Positions 35,596 to 45,324 of a stretch of 64,000 nucleotides of DNA are shown piece by piece (position 1 is the first letter of the stretch; each line of letters starts with the position of its first letter). Below the pieces are notes generated by a model, which worked only from the letters and a program-made list of their open reading frames with translations, was not told the DNA's origin and ran no database searches. The position numbers and the translations under genes were made by a program. The stretch is from Streptomonospora alba (GTDB lineage Bacteria; Actinomycetota; Actinomycetes; Streptosporangiales; Streptosporangiaceae), in assembly GCF_000826685.1 (NCBI RefSeq), contig NZ_JROO01000040.1, positions 1 to 64,000 of the forward strand. The letters are read 5' to 3'.

Positions 35596-36333
35596 TCAGC
35601 CCGAGGAGGTCTCACGCTCGTAGGGGCCGTCCCACTCCACGGGCAGCGGCGCCGCATCGGGCGCGACCCGCTCGACGACCGTGTTCAGCACGGTGCGCAC
35701 ATAGGGCTCGCCCACCCACAGGTGCTTGGCGCCGTCCACCCCGATCACCTCGGCCTGACCCACCCGTGCGAAAAGCGTGCGGGCCTCGTCCGGCCGCAGG
35801 TAGTCGTCGAACTCCGGCACCAGGGCCACCAGCGGCTTGCCGGCGTCGTTCCACACGTCCAGATCCGCATCGGTGGCCCGGTGCAGCGGCGGCGACAGCA
35901 GGATCGCGCCCTCGACCTCGGGATCGCAGCCCCACTTCAGCGCCAGCTCGGTCCCGAACGACCAGCCCAGCAGCCAGGGCCGGGGCAGCCCCTCGAATTC
36001 GGCGTACTCGATCGCGGCGGCCACGTCGTAGCGCTCGGTCTCGCCCTCGCCGAACTCGCCCTGGCTCGTGCCGTGCCGGGAGGCGGTGCCGCGCGTGTTG
36101 AAGCGCAGCACCGCCACGTCGGCCAGCGCCGGCAACCGGTAGGAGGCCTTGCGCAGCACGTGGCTGTCCATCATGCCCTCGGCCGTGGGCAGCGGGTGCA
36201 GGCATACGAGCGTGGCCGCGGGCTCGCGCCCCTCGGGCAGGGCCAACTCGCCGACCAGCTCCAGGCCGTCGGCGGTGTGCAGGGTGATGGGGCGGCGCTC
36301 GGCTGGCAGCACCGTTGTGGCGCGGATCTGCAT
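35596..36333 (-). CDS. alpha/beta hydrolase
   Basis: The 245-residue cytoplasmic hydrolase of the dienelactone hydrolase-like/YsgA group has the oxyanion segment CLHPLPTAEGMMDS, the nucleophile elbow GWSFGTELA (Ser about residue 128), an acidic candidate in VPEFDDYLRPDE and the His in DGAKHLWVGEPYV. No signal peptide is present. The ATG at 36333 has GAGGA 6 nt upstream. Substrate unknown. It shares a strand with the small zinc-finger-like gene, from which a hairpin separates it. Confidence 0.88.
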   Translation of the reverse strand: MQIRATTVLPAERRPITLHTADGLELVGELALPEGREPAATLVCLHPLPTAEGMMDSHVLRKASYRLPALADVAVLRFNTRGTASRHGTSQGEFGEGETERYDVAAAIEYAEFEGLPRPWLLGWSFGTELALKWGCDPEVEGAILLSPPLHRATDADLDVWNDAGKPLVALVPEFDDYLRPDEARTLFARVGQAEVIGVDGAKHLWVGEPYVRTVLNTVVERVAPDAAPLPVEWDGPYERETSSG

Positions 36334-36362
36334 CGGTCCTCGGTTCACGGATGGGGCGGCCT

Positions 36363-36399
36363 CCGGTGCGGCGGGGCGGCCTGCGGACTGCCGCACCGG
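36363..36399 (-). terminator. hairpin after the small Cys/His protein gene
   Basis: CCGGTGCGGC and its exact complement (36390-36399) form a 10-bp stem with a 17-nt loop, 13 bp beyond the stop of the upstream minus-strand gene. Confidence 0.5.
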
Positions 36400-36411
36400 C
36401 GGGCCGCGGGG

Positions 36412-36726
36412 TCAGCGCCGCGGGTAGCGGACGCCGCGGTCGGTCCTTCGCTCCCAGCACGAGCTGTGCCAGTGGCGGCGGTCGTCGCCGTCACCGAAAG
36501 GCCGCCAGGCCACCACGTGCGGCATGGCCGGCGGGATCTCCTGGTAACAGCCGGGACAGCGGTAGGCCTTGGTCGCGGCGGACCCGGTGATCCGGCGGAC
36601 GGCCCACTCGCCGTCGGGTCCGTTCTCGCGGCGCTCGGCTCCGGTGACGCGCCGGAACACGGCGTCCTCGTCGCCGGGCGGGCGTCCCCCTTTGCGGCGT
36701 CGGGGCGTGTTGCGGCGCGGACTCAC
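36412..36726 (-). CDS. conserved small Cys/His protein
   Basis: The 104-residue basic protein has an Arg/Lys-rich N-terminus and a likely zinc site: CPGCYQEIPPAMPHVVAW and HWHSSCW. Such proteins are conserved beside nucS/filP-region genes in Streptomyces, where they are often labelled ATP/GTP-binding without evidence; no P-loop is visible here. The GTG at 36726 is the only start giving the full protein, but the GGAGGG lies too close (2 nt) to be a normal ribosome-binding site. Function unknown; nucleic-acid binding is a guess from charge. Confidence 0.75.
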   Translation of the reverse strand: MSPRRNTPRRRKGGRPPGDEDAVFRRVTGAERRENGPDGEWAVRRITGSAATKAYRCPGCYQEIPPAMPHVVAWRPFGDGDDRRHWHSSCWERRTDRGVRYPRR

Positions 36727-36811
36727 CCCTCCAGGGTAGAGGCCGCCGCGAGCCGCGACCGACCCCGGTCCCGGCCTCGTGGGAGGACGCGCACCCGGCG
36801 AAGGGGCGGTG

Positions 36812-38002
36812 TCAGCGCAGGCTGTCCCGCCCGGTGACCTCCATGGCCAGCAGCACGGGCGCCGCGTCGGCAGTGGTGAGGCGGGCCGGGATCGGCGCCT
36901 CGAGCACCGCGCCGAACCACGGGATGCCGCGCTCCTCGAACAGCTCCACCGGGCCCTTGGGGTAGCCGCAGCCGAACCGCATGGCTGTGTCGACGTCGGT
37001 GGCCGAGGCGTAGCCGTCGCCGACCATCCGCAGCGCGTCGTTGACGTGCGGGACGAGCAGCATCGCCGCCAGGTCGAAACCGAAGCTCTCCGAGCGCACG
37101 GCCTGGGCGAGCGGCCCGGTGGGCGGCTCCTCGGCGGGGTCGGGGGCCCCGCTGTGGTCGTAGAAGCCGCGCCCGGTCTTGCGGCCCAGGCGCCCTGCGG
37201 CGACCATGCGCCGCAGCAGGGGCGCGGCCGCGTACCGCGGGGTGCGGAACTCCTCCCACAGCACGTCCATGACCGCCAGGCACACGTCCACGCCGACGAG
37301 GTCGGCGAGCGTGAGCGGGCCCATCGGCAGGTCGGCGTCCTTGGTGACGGCGGTGTCGATCTCCTCGCGGGAGGCGATCTTTCGCTCGTAGGCCGAGATC
37401 GCGTCGTTGATGAACGGCACCAGCAGGGCGTTGGCGGCGAAACCCGCCCGGTCGGTGACGGTGACCGGAGTCTTGCCGATGCGCTTGGCCACCTCGGTCG
37501 CGATGTCCACAGTGGCCTGGGAGGAGCTGATGGTGCTGACGACCTCGGTCAGCTTCATCACCGGAGCGGGGTTGAAGAAGTGCAGGCCCACGACCTTGTC
37601 GGGGCGCCCGGTCAGTGCGGCGATCTCGGTGACCGACAGCGAGGAGGTGTTGGTCGCCAGGATCGTGCCCGGCGGGCAGATGCGGTCGAGATCGGTGAAG
37701 ACGTCGCGCTTGAAGCCCATGCGTTCGGGGACGGCCTCGACGACGAAGTCTGCGTCGCGCAGGTCCTCGCGGTCGGTGGTGAAGGCGATGCGGTCGAGGA
37801 TGCCGCTGCGCTCCTCGGAACCGAGCTTGCCCTTGTCCACCGCTTTGGACAGCGACCGCCGCACGTGATCGCGGCCGCGCTCCATGGCGCCGCCGTCGAC
37901 CTCCACTCCCCACACTTGGAATCCGGCGCGGGCGAACACCTCGGCGATGCCGGCACCCATGGTGCCCAGCCCGACCACTCCGACCTTGTCAAATTCCTCC
38001 AT
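36812..38002 (-). CDS. 3-hydroxybutyryl-CoA dehydrogenase
   Basis: The 396-residue enzyme oxidises or reduces 3-hydroxyacyl-CoA with NAD(P). The dinucleotide loop is GVVGLGTMGAGIAEVFARAG (residues about 8-27), the catalytic His region is VVGLHFFNPAPVMKLTEVV (about 140) and the first C-terminal domain is FAANALLVPFINDAIS. The protein is about 110 residues longer than single-domain Hbd because a second 3HCDH C-terminal domain follows (DLAAMLLVPHVNDALRMV and GCGYPKGPVELFEERG). That two-copy form is common in actinobacteria. Confidence 0.95.
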   Translation of the reverse strand: MEEFDKVGVVGLGTMGAGIAEVFARAGFQVWGVEVDGGAMERGRDHVRRSLSKAVDKGKLGSEERSGILDRIAFTTDREDLRDADFVVEAVPERMGFKRDVFTDLDRICPPGTILATNTSSLSVTEIAALTGRPDKVVGLHFFNPAPVMKLTEVVSTISSSQATVDIATEVAKRIGKTPVTVTDRAGFAANALLVPFINDAISAYERKIASREEIDTAVTKDADLPMGPLTLADLVGVDVCLAVMDVLWEEFRTPRYAAAPLLRRMVAAGRLGRKTGRGFYDHSGAPDPAEEPPTGPLAQAVRSESFGFDLAAMLLVPHVNDALRMVGDGYASATDVDTAMRFGCGYPKGPVELFEERGIPWFGAVLEAPIPARLTTADAAPVLLAMEVTGRDSLR

Positions 38003-38065
38003 GCGACCACCTTACGCCGTCGCACGCAGGCGATCGCGCAAGTACGCCGCTGCTGCCGGGAAGCG

Positions 38066-38128
38066 CCGCGGCGCCGGCTCGGGAGGGGGACCGGCGCCGC
38101 GGTCGCCGCGGGCCGCGGTACGCGGCCC
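38066..38128 (-). terminator. paired hairpins after the SCO5389-family gene
   Basis: A 12-bp perfect stem (38066-38077 and 38091-38102) and a smaller 8-bp stem (38110-38117 and 38121-38128) begin a few bases past the stop codon at 38134 on the minus strand. Confidence 0.65.
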
Positions 38129-38133
38129 ACGGG

Positions 38134-38520
38134 TCAGCAGTCGACGAGCTCGGGCGACTGGTTGAGCAGCTGGGCGCGCGGCGAGGTGAACTCCTCGTGG
38201 GCGGCGTCGGCGCCGGGCTTGAACAGCGCGACGCGGTGGCAGTTCTGGAAGGCCATCCGCATCCCGAAGTGGCGCTCCACGGCGGCGCGCATGGCGTCGC
38301 TGGCCAGCAGACGCAGCAGCTGCCCGCGCTCGGCCTCGCCGGGCGGGGGCACCTCGTTGGCCTCGTAGTCGGCGTCGCCGGCAGCGGCCCGCTCGGCCAG
38401 GCCGCTGACCACGCTCCAGGCGTAGGGCAGCGATTCACGGATGCAGGCGATGAAGTCGGTGTTGTCGACGGGGCCCTGCTCGGCCTTGCTCAGCAGTTCC
38501 GGCGAAACCGTCAGCGACAT
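38134..38520 (-). CDS. SCO5389 family protein
   Basis: The 128-residue protein matches, from memory, the SCO5389 family nearly end to end: MSLTVSPELLSKAEQG, FIACIRESLPYAWSVVSGL, LLASDAMRAAVERHFGMRMAFQNCHRVALF and a C-terminal LLNQSPELVDC. It is soluble with no known domain; two Cys are conserved, one at the very C-terminus. The ATG at 38520 has AGGGA 6 nt upstream. It is divergent from nucS, with a Zur-like palindrome between. Function unknown. Confidence 0.88.
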   Translation of the reverse strand: MSLTVSPELLSKAEQGPVDNTDFIACIRESLPYAWSVVSGLAERAAAGDADYEANEVPPPGEAERGQLLRLLASDAMRAAVERHFGMRMAFQNCHRVALFKPGADAAHEEFTSPRAQLLNQSPELVDC

Positions 38521-38684
38521 GGACGTCCCTCTCTCGTTGGCGACCGGGGCGATGCCCGAGTGCCGCGGGATCGGCTGGCCCCGTGCGGCGCCCGGCCTCT
38601 CGCACACCGGTCTGCGACGTTAGTCATCCGTGCGCGGAGCGTCACGGGGTCGAGGGGCCACACCTGGCTATCCCCGACGCCATA

Positions 38685-38699
38685 CGAAAATAGTTTTCA
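38685..38699. promoter_or_regulatory. Zur-like palindrome
   Basis: CGAAAATAGTTTTCA matches 12 of 15 positions of the actinobacterial Zur box as I recall it (TGAAAATGATTTTCA), including the GAAAAT and TTTTCA arms. It stands out in a 70-plus percent GC region. Target gene uncertain. Confidence 0.4.
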
Positions 38700-38829
38700 T
38701 TACCGTCCAGCGCCACCGGTTCGGGGAAATCGGTGGCGCGGATGTCCTCCGGCTCCCGCCGGCGCCCGCGCCGAAGCGGCCCGGCGGCCCGTCGGTCCCG
38801 TCCCGCCCGCACCGCCCGCCGCGCGTGGT

Positions 38830-38835
38830 TAGGAT
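38830..38835 (+). promoter_or_regulatory. -10-like hexamer for leaderless nucS
   Basis: TAGGAT ends 8 nt before the nucS GTG. The same bases contain AGGA, so a weak Shine-Dalgarno reading cannot be excluded. Confidence 0.35.
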
Positions 38836-38843
38836 CGTGCAGC

Positions 38844-39521
38844 GTGAGACTCGTGATCGCCCGCTGCAGCGTCGACTACGTCGGACGCCTGACCGCCCAC
38901 CTGCCCATGGCCCCGCGGCTGCTGCTGTTCAAGGCCGACGGCTCGGTCTCGGTGCACGCCGACGACCGCGCGTTCAAACCGCTGAACTGGATGAACCCGC
39001 CGTGCTCGGTCAAGGAATCCGCCGACGACGACGGCACCGAGATCTGGACGGTCACCCACGGCAAGTCCGGCGAGAAGCTGGTGCTGCGCATCGAGGAGGT
39101 CCAGCACGACAGCACCCACACACTGGGCGCCGACCCCGGACTGCAGAAGGACGGCGTCGAGGCCCACCTGCAGGAGCTGCTGGCCGAGCACATCACCACA
39201 CTCGGCGACGGCTACACGCTGATCCGCCGCGAGTACCCCACCGCGATCGGCCCCGTCGACATCCTCTGCCGCGACGGTGCGGGCGCCACCGTGGCCGTCG
39301 AGCTCAAGCGGCGCGGCGACATCGACGGCGTCGAGCAGCTCACCCGCTACCTGGAGCTGCTCAACCGCGACCCCTCCCTCAGCCCGGTCAAGGGCGTCTT
39401 CGCGGCCCAGGAGATCAAGCCGCAGGCCCGCGTGCTGGCCACCGACCGCGGCATCGGATGCGTGACGCTGGACTACGACGCGCTGCGCGGCATCGAGCCC
39501 GACACCCCGCGCCTGTTCTAG
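38844..39521 (+). CDS. nucS: NucS/EndoMS mismatch-specific endonuclease
   Basis: The 225-residue enzyme gives actinobacteria non-canonical mismatch repair in place of MutS/MutL. The N-terminal DNA-binding domain contains [29 protein letters not shown]-like segments (about residues 22-51), and the C-terminal RecB-like nuclease has [10 protein letters not shown] and VAVELKRRG (Asp, Glu, Lys triad about residues 138-155), then TRYLELL. The C-terminal PRLF could contact the sliding clamp. The GTG at 38844 starts [16 protein letters not shown] as in the family. Confidence 0.95.
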   Translation: MRLVIARCSVDYVGRLTAHLPMAPRLLLFKADGSVSVHADDRAFKPLNWMNPPCSVKESADDDGTEIWTVTHGKSGEKLVLRIEEVQHDSTHTLGADPGLQKDGVEAHLQELLAEHITTLGDGYTLIRREYPTAIGPVDILCRDGAGATVAVELKRRGDIDGVEQLTRYLELLNRDPSLSPVKGVFAAQEIKPQARVLATDRGIGCVTLDYDALRGIEPDTPRLF

Positions 39522-39841
39522 CGCTGCGACCGGCGACGGCCGGGGCGCGGCCGACCCGGCGCAGAGGTGCCGAGCGGACTCGGCGGCGAAGGGACGTCGG
39601 GCGGCGCGGAGCGTTTCCGAGGGGTGGGCGACATACGGAGGGCGGGCGGCGGCGCTTCGGGGAACCGTCCATAACACCACACATCTACGACACAGCGGAA
39701 GATCTCTGGCTGGATGCGGCAATGCCGGGCGTATCGCCTTGCTCTCGGGTACACGGCGGTGACAGAGTGCCCGATACTTCGCACGAATCGCGCCCGTCTC
39801 ATCACCCCGAGTAGACGGGCGTCCGCAGCAGGAGGACGCCA
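39522..39841. other. region upstream of the M28 peptidase
   Basis: 320 bp. It contains a 9-bp stem (39791-39799 and 39823-39831, loop 23 nt) ending just at the peptidase ribosome-binding site GGAGG, which could affect translation. The centre (about 39670-39730) is AT-richer and may hold the promoter. No gene recognised. Confidence 0.4.
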
Positions 39842-41365
39842 GTGCCCACAAGCCAACGATCCCCCAGAACCCGGCGGCACCTTCCGCCGAGCGTCAAGCG
39901 CCTCGCCTGCGCAGGCGCCTCGGCCACCCTGGTGCTGGGCCTGGGGCTCGCCCCCGGTACCGCGAACGCCGACGTAAGCGTACTGCCGACCCTGGTCACC
40001 ACCGACGGCATCCGCGAGCACGTCGAGAACCTGAGCACGATCGCCGAGTACAACGGCGGCAACCGCGCCACCAACACCCCCGGCTACGACGTCGCCGCCG
40101 ACTACGTCGTGGACCAGCTCAAGCGCGCCGGGTACCGCCCCAAGCGCGACGAGTACGACTACGAGATGTGGGAGGAGCACTCCGACGCAGTGCTCACCCA
40201 GCTCTCCCCCGAGCGCCGCGAGTTCGCCCCCGAAGAGGACTTCGTCACCATGTCCTACTCCGGCGCGGGCGACGTGACCGGCGCGGGAGCGCCCGTCGAC
40301 TACGACAGCCAGGACAGCGGCTGCACGGCCGACGACTTCGCCGGCTTCCCCGAGGGCGCCGTCGCGATCGTCAAGCGCGGCAGCTGCACCTTCGAGGCCA
40401 AGACGTCCAACGCCGCCGAAGCCGGCGCCGCCGGGATCGTCATCGTCAACAACGAGGAGGGCGCGCTCCTCGGCACGGTAGGAGAGGAGTCCGCCATCCC
40501 CACGGTGGGCTCCACCACCGAGACCGGCGACGCGCTCGTGGCCGCAGGAGAGGACCTGGAGCTGCGGCTGAAGGTCGACGCCTCGGTCACCGAGAAGACC
40601 TCCTACAACATCGTCGCCGAGACCAAGGGCGGCGCGCGCGACAACGTCGTCATGGTGGGCGCCCACCTCGACAGCGTGCCCGAGGGCCCGGGCATGAACG
40701 ACAACGCCAGCGGCACCGCCACCATCCTGGAGACCGCCCAGCAGCTGGCCAAGCTGGAGGGGCCGAACAACCGGGTGCGCTTCGCCTTCTGGGGCACCGA
40801 GGAGCAGGGGCTGATCGGCTCCACGAAGTACGTCGAAGGCCTGAAGGAGAAGGAGAAGGAGCGCATCGCTCTCTACCTCAACTTCGACATGCTCGGCTCG
40901 CCCAACTACGGGCGGTTCATCTACGACGGCCGCGGTGAGCTGGAGGGCTCGCTGCCGCCCCCGTCGGGGTCGGGCGCCATCCAGAAGACGTTCGAGGACT
41001 ACTTCGCGCAGGAGGACCTGGCGGCCGAGCCGACCGAGTTCAGCGGCCGCTCCGACTACAGCGCGTTCATGGAGGCCGGCATCGCCTCCGGCGGCCTGTT
41101 CAGCGGCGGCGACGGCACCAAGACCGAAGAGCAGGTCGAGGACTACGGCGGCACCGCCGGCGTCGACTTCGACCCGAATTACCACACGGCCGAGGACGAC
41201 ATCGACAACATCAACTGGCGGTCGATCGACGAGCTGTCCGGCGGCGTGGCCCACGCCGTGGAGACCTACTCCGAGAGCACCCTCCCGGTGAACGGTGTGG
41301 CCCCCCGGACCTTCCAGGCCCAGGAGTTCCTCCCCGACCGGGTCGGAGACCTCTGGCTGCGGTAA
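39842..41365 (+). CDS. secreted M28 aminopeptidase with PA domain
   Basis: The 507-residue exported zinc peptidase has a signal peptide (residues about 1-43, ending GTANA-D), a PA domain inserted in the catalytic fold (about 130-240; TADDFAGFPEGAVAIVKRGSCTF) and M28 metal ligands in VGAHLDSV, GMNDNASG, WGTEEQG, NFDMLGS and NYHTAEDD. It removes N-terminal residues from extracellular peptides, as Streptomyces aminopeptidase-type M28 enzymes do. The GTG at 39842 has GGAGGA upstream at good spacing. It carries many Glu/Asp, as expected for secreted actinobacterial proteins. Confidence 0.94.
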   Translation: MPTSQRSPRTRRHLPPSVKRLACAGASATLVLGLGLAPGTANADVSVLPTLVTTDGIREHVENLSTIAEYNGGNRATNTPGYDVAADYVVDQLKRAGYRPKRDEYDYEMWEEHSDAVLTQLSPERREFAPEEDFVTMSYSGAGDVTGAGAPVDYDSQDSGCTADDFAGFPEGAVAIVKRGSCTFEAKTSNAAEAGAAGIVIVNNEEGALLGTVGEESAIPTVGSTTETGDALVAAGEDLELRLKVDASVTEKTSYNIVAETKGGARDNVVMVGAHLDSVPEGPGMNDNASGTATILETAQQLAKLEGPNNRVRFAFWGTEEQGLIGSTKYVEGLKEKEKERIALYLNFDMLGSPNYGRFIYDGRGELEGSLPPPSGSGAIQKTFEDYFAQEDLAAEPTEFSGRSDYSAFMEAGIASGGLFSGGDGTKTEEQVEDYGGTAGVDFDPNYHTAEDDIDNINWRSIDELSGGVAHAVETYSESTLPVNGVAPRTFQAQEFLPDRVGDLWLR

Positions 41366-41388
41366 CCGTCCTGCCGCACGCATTGAGG

Positions 41389-41426
41389 CGCCCGTGGGCG
41401 AGGAGCCGACTCCTCGCCCACGGGCG
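41389..41426 (+). terminator. strong terminator after the M28 peptidase
   Basis: A 17-bp perfect stem (41389-41405 and 41410-41426) with a CCGA loop is followed by TTCCTGT, 23 bp past the stop codon. Confidence 0.85.
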
Positions 41427-41685
41427 TTCCTGTGGCCGCTCGGCCTTCCCGGCCGCCGCCTTTCGGCGCCCGCACCGGCCCTCGGATGGCCCCCGCCGCA
41501 CCCGATCGGGACCGGCGCACCCGGCCACTGTGCAATCGCGGTCGACTACACGGCGTTTCCGCGCCGATTCGGAGAGTACCAACCCCGCGGCGCGCCCGAC
41601 ACCCGCCGAAACCGGACGGTTACCCGTTCCCGAGGAGGTGCCGACGGCCTCGCGCGCGTCCGGGGTCCGCGTGCCGACCGCGGCC

Positions 41686-41691
41686 TAGAGT
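41686..41691 (+). promoter_or_regulatory. -10-like hexamer for leaderless pduO-type gene
   Basis: TAGAGT ends 6 nt before the ATG and the gap GGCCCC has no Shine-Dalgarno character, implying transcription starts at the ATG. Confidence 0.4.
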
Positions 41692-41697
41692 GGCCCC

Positions 41698-42315
41698 ATG
41701 ACCAAACCGGACTCGGACACCCCAGTCGTGCTGTCGAAGATCTACACGCGCGTCGGCGACGACGGAACCACCTCCCTCGGCGACATGAGCCGCACCGCCA
41801 AGACCGATACGCGCCTGGTCGCCTACGCCGACGTCGAAGAGGCCAACGCCGCCATCGGGACCGCGCTCGCGCTGGGCGGCGACGCCGTCCCCGACGACGT
41901 GCGCACCATGCTCACCCGGATCCAGAACGAGCTGTTCGACCTGGGCGCGGACCTGTCCTGCCCCGTGGCGCCGGCCGATGAGGAAGCACAGGCCCAGTAC
42001 CCGCCGCTGCGCGTCGAAAAGGCCTACATCGACCGCCTTGAGGAGGAGTGCGACCGCTACAACGCCGACCTTTCCACGCTGCGCAGCTTCCTGCTGCCGG
42101 GCGGCTCGCCGGCGGTCGCGCTGATGCACCAGGCGCGTGTGATCGCACGCCGCGCCGAACGCAACGCGTGGGCCGCGCTGGAGGAGCACGGCGAGGGTGT
42201 GAACCCGCTGACGGCCCGCTACCTCAACCGGCTCTCCGACCTGCTGTTCATCCTGTGCCGGGTGCTGGGCAAGGACGGCTCGGAGGTGCTGTGGAAGCCG
42301 GGCGGCCAGCGCTGA
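41698..42315 (+). CDS. pduO: cob(I)alamin adenosyltransferase, PduO type
   Basis: The 205-residue enzyme transfers adenosyl from ATP to cob(I)alamin to give coenzyme B12. The N-terminal ATP site is KIYTRVGDDGTTSLGDMSRTAKTD (about residues 14-37), followed by VEEANAAIG and the FLLPGGSPAVALMHQARVIARRAER helix with NRLSDLLFILCR near the end, all typical. It supplies the cofactor for the IcmA-type mutase and any methylmalonyl-CoA mutase, working with MeaB. The position equals Rv1314c and the SCO5380 region. Confidence 0.95.
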   Translation: MTKPDSDTPVVLSKIYTRVGDDGTTSLGDMSRTAKTDTRLVAYADVEEANAAIGTALALGGDAVPDDVRTMLTRIQNELFDLGADLSCPVAPADEEAQAQYPPLRVEKAYIDRLEEECDRYNADLSTLRSFLLPGGSPAVALMHQARVIARRAERNAWAALEEHGEGVNPLTARYLNRLSDLLFILCRVLGKDGSEVLWKPGGQR

Positions 42316-42402
42316 GGAGTTCCGCAGGGCCGCCGCGCCCGGCTGCGGGCGCCGGGCCCCTCCGCACTGCCCGCGGCGGCGCGGAGGCGGCCCGGCCTCG
42401 TG

Positions 42403-42702
42403 TCAGCCGTTGCCGAGTTCGTGCTCCACGGCCTCGACCTTGCTGTCGAGACCCTCGGACACGCCTTCGCGGATGTCGGCTTTGAGGGTGAGGCTGACCC
42501 GCGGAGCGCCTTCCCCCGCGGCGGCGACGGCACGCTTGACGACGTCCATCACCTCGTCCCACTCCCCCTCGACGCTGGTGAACATCGCGTCGGTGCGGTT
42601 GGGCAGCCCGCTCTCGCGCACCACGCGCACCGCGCGGGCCACCGCGGGGGCGACGGAGTCGTCGCCCGATCCCATCGGACTCACAGAGAATGCAACGATC
42701 AT
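42403..42702 (-). CDS. MTH1187/YkoF-type thiamine-binding family protein (DUF77)
   Basis: The 99-residue ferredoxin-like-fold protein starts MIVAFSVSPMGSGDDSVAPAVARAV and contains the central RTDAMFTSVEGEWDEVMDVVKRAV with the family Glu. Members bind thiamine or a related pyrimidine, but their physiological role is uncertain. The protein is complete and cytoplasmic. It is convergent with pduO, so the two are not co-transcribed. Confidence 0.88.
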   Translation of the reverse strand: MIVAFSVSPMGSGDDSVAPAVARAVRVVRESGLPNRTDAMFTSVEGEWDEVMDVVKRAVAAAGEGAPRVSLTLKADIREGVSEGLDSKVEAVEHELGNG

Positions 42703-42860
42703 ACGTTCAGACTAGGGCGTGCACCCGCGGGCCGGTCCAGTGCCGTGCCGGGAGGGCGGCGAATCCCCTGACACTCGCACGGGCGCCTGGGCGGCGGCGG
42801 TGGGGACCGCGGCGGCGGCCCGGCCCCGAGGCCCCCGAGCGACGGGCCGGGAAATCGGCT

Positions 42861-43346
42861 TCAGGACCGCCAGTGCGTGCCCGGCGGCATCGACTCCAGC
42901 CACGACAGGAAGCCGGTCAGCGCACCGTCGCTCATGGCCAGTTCGTAGACCGGCTCGGTGGGATCGGAGCCGTCGGAGGCGAGCCACCCCACTTCGATCA
43001 CCACCAGGTCCAGGGTGAGCTCACGCAGGTCGCCGGGTGTGGGTCGGCGCCGGCCCAGAACGACAAGGCCGCGGCGCGACAGCTCGGCTGCCGGCCGCGG
43101 CCATAGTGAGAAGACTCGGTACCAACGCAGGTGCTCGCTCCCGTACCGGGCGAGTCCCATGCGCCAGGGGACCTGCTGGGAGGCGCACCCGGACCGCAGA
43201 TAGCACTCGACGGCGCCCCCGCTGCGCTCCAGGAAGTAGCGGCGACCGGTGACGGCGAGCAGGGCGGCAACGGTCACGATGAGGAGCGCGATGAACAGCC
43301 ATTCCGCCGCTCGGAACCACGGCTGGCCGAGTATCAACTCCTCCAC
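42861..43346 (-). CDS. DUF2550 family membrane protein
   Basis: The 161-residue protein has one N-terminal transmembrane helix (WLFIALLIVTVAALLAVTGRRYFL, about residues 16-39) and a cytoplasmic domain with VECYLRSG, WRMGLARYGSEHLRWYRVFSLWPRPA and LVVIEVGW. DUF2550 genes lie directly after atpC in most actinobacteria (Rv1312), as here. The GTG at 43346 has GGGAG about 10 nt upstream. The role is unknown; the fixed position suggests a link to ATP synthase or simply operon retention. Confidence 0.9.
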   Translation of the reverse strand: MEELILGQPWFRAAEWLFIALLIVTVAALLAVTGRRYFLERSGGAVECYLRSGCASQQVPWRMGLARYGSEHLRWYRVFSLWPRPAAELSRRGLVVLGRRRPTPGDLRELTLDLVVIEVGWLASDGSDPTEPVYELAMSDGALTGFLSWLESMPPGTHWRS

Positions 43347-43383
43347 CGGCGCACTCTCCCTGCTCAGCGCCTAACGGCGCCGT

Positions 43384-43806
43384 TCATGCGCTTGCTTCGG
43401 CTGCTTCGGCGGCCTGAAGGCGGCTGCGCGCCCGCGCGGCCCGGGCCTGGGCGCTCTCGTCCTCGACCAGGCTGCCCTGGGACTCGGCGTCGCGCAGCGC
43501 CGCCTTCGCGCGCTCGACGTCGACGTCCTCGGCCAGCTCGGCGATTTCCGCCAGGATGGACACCCGGTCGCCCAGGGTCACCACCATGAAGCCGCCGTGG
43601 ACCGCCGCCCGCACCTCGCCGGTCTCGCGGGCGCCCTGTACCCGGACCACGGCCCCCGGCGCCAGCAGCGCCAGCACAGGCGTGTGCCCAGGCTGCACAC
43701 CGATCTCACCGTCGACGGTCTTGGCGATGACCATATCGCCTTCGCCGGCCCACAGCTCCTGCTCCGGCGAGACGATCTCGACGAAAAGCTTCTTCGACAC
43801 TGCCAC
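43384..43806 (-). CDS. atpC: ATP synthase epsilon subunit
   Basis: The 140-residue central-stalk subunit has an N-terminal beta-barrel (KLFVEIVSPEQELWAGEGDMVIAKTVDGEIGVQPGH-like, about residues 6-41) and a C-terminal helical hairpin rich in Ala and Arg. It links gamma to the c-ring and can inhibit ATP hydrolysis. The GTG at 43806 has AGAGGAG at ideal spacing. It is the last atp gene, 72 bp after atpD, followed by DUF2550. Confidence 0.95.
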   Translation of the reverse strand: MAVSKKLFVEIVSPEQELWAGEGDMVIAKTVDGEIGVQPGHTPVLALLAPGAVVRVQGARETGEVRAAVHGGFMVVTLGDRVSILAEIAELAEDVDVERAKAALRDAESQGSLVEDESAQARAARARSRLQAAEAAEASA

Positions 43807-43878
43807 AAACTCCTCTGCTAGTGGGCGGTTTCACGGGGCGCGGCCGGCCGCGGGTGCCGACCGCGCCCCGCTGAACGT

Positions 43879-45324
<1,446 letters not shown>

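Larger units (their letters stand above)
38521..38843. other. divergent control region between SCO5389-family gene and nucS
   Basis: 323 bp. It holds the ribosome-binding site of the left gene, an AT-rich Zur-like palindrome (38685-38699), a 9-bp stem-loop (38710-38718 and 38731-38739) and the nucS -10 at 38830-38835. No gene seen. Confidence 0.45.
41366..41697. other. intergenic region between M28 peptidase and pduO
   Basis: 332 bp holding the peptidase terminator (41389-41426) and, at its right end, the TAGAGT element of the next gene. Nothing else recognised. Confidence 0.45.
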
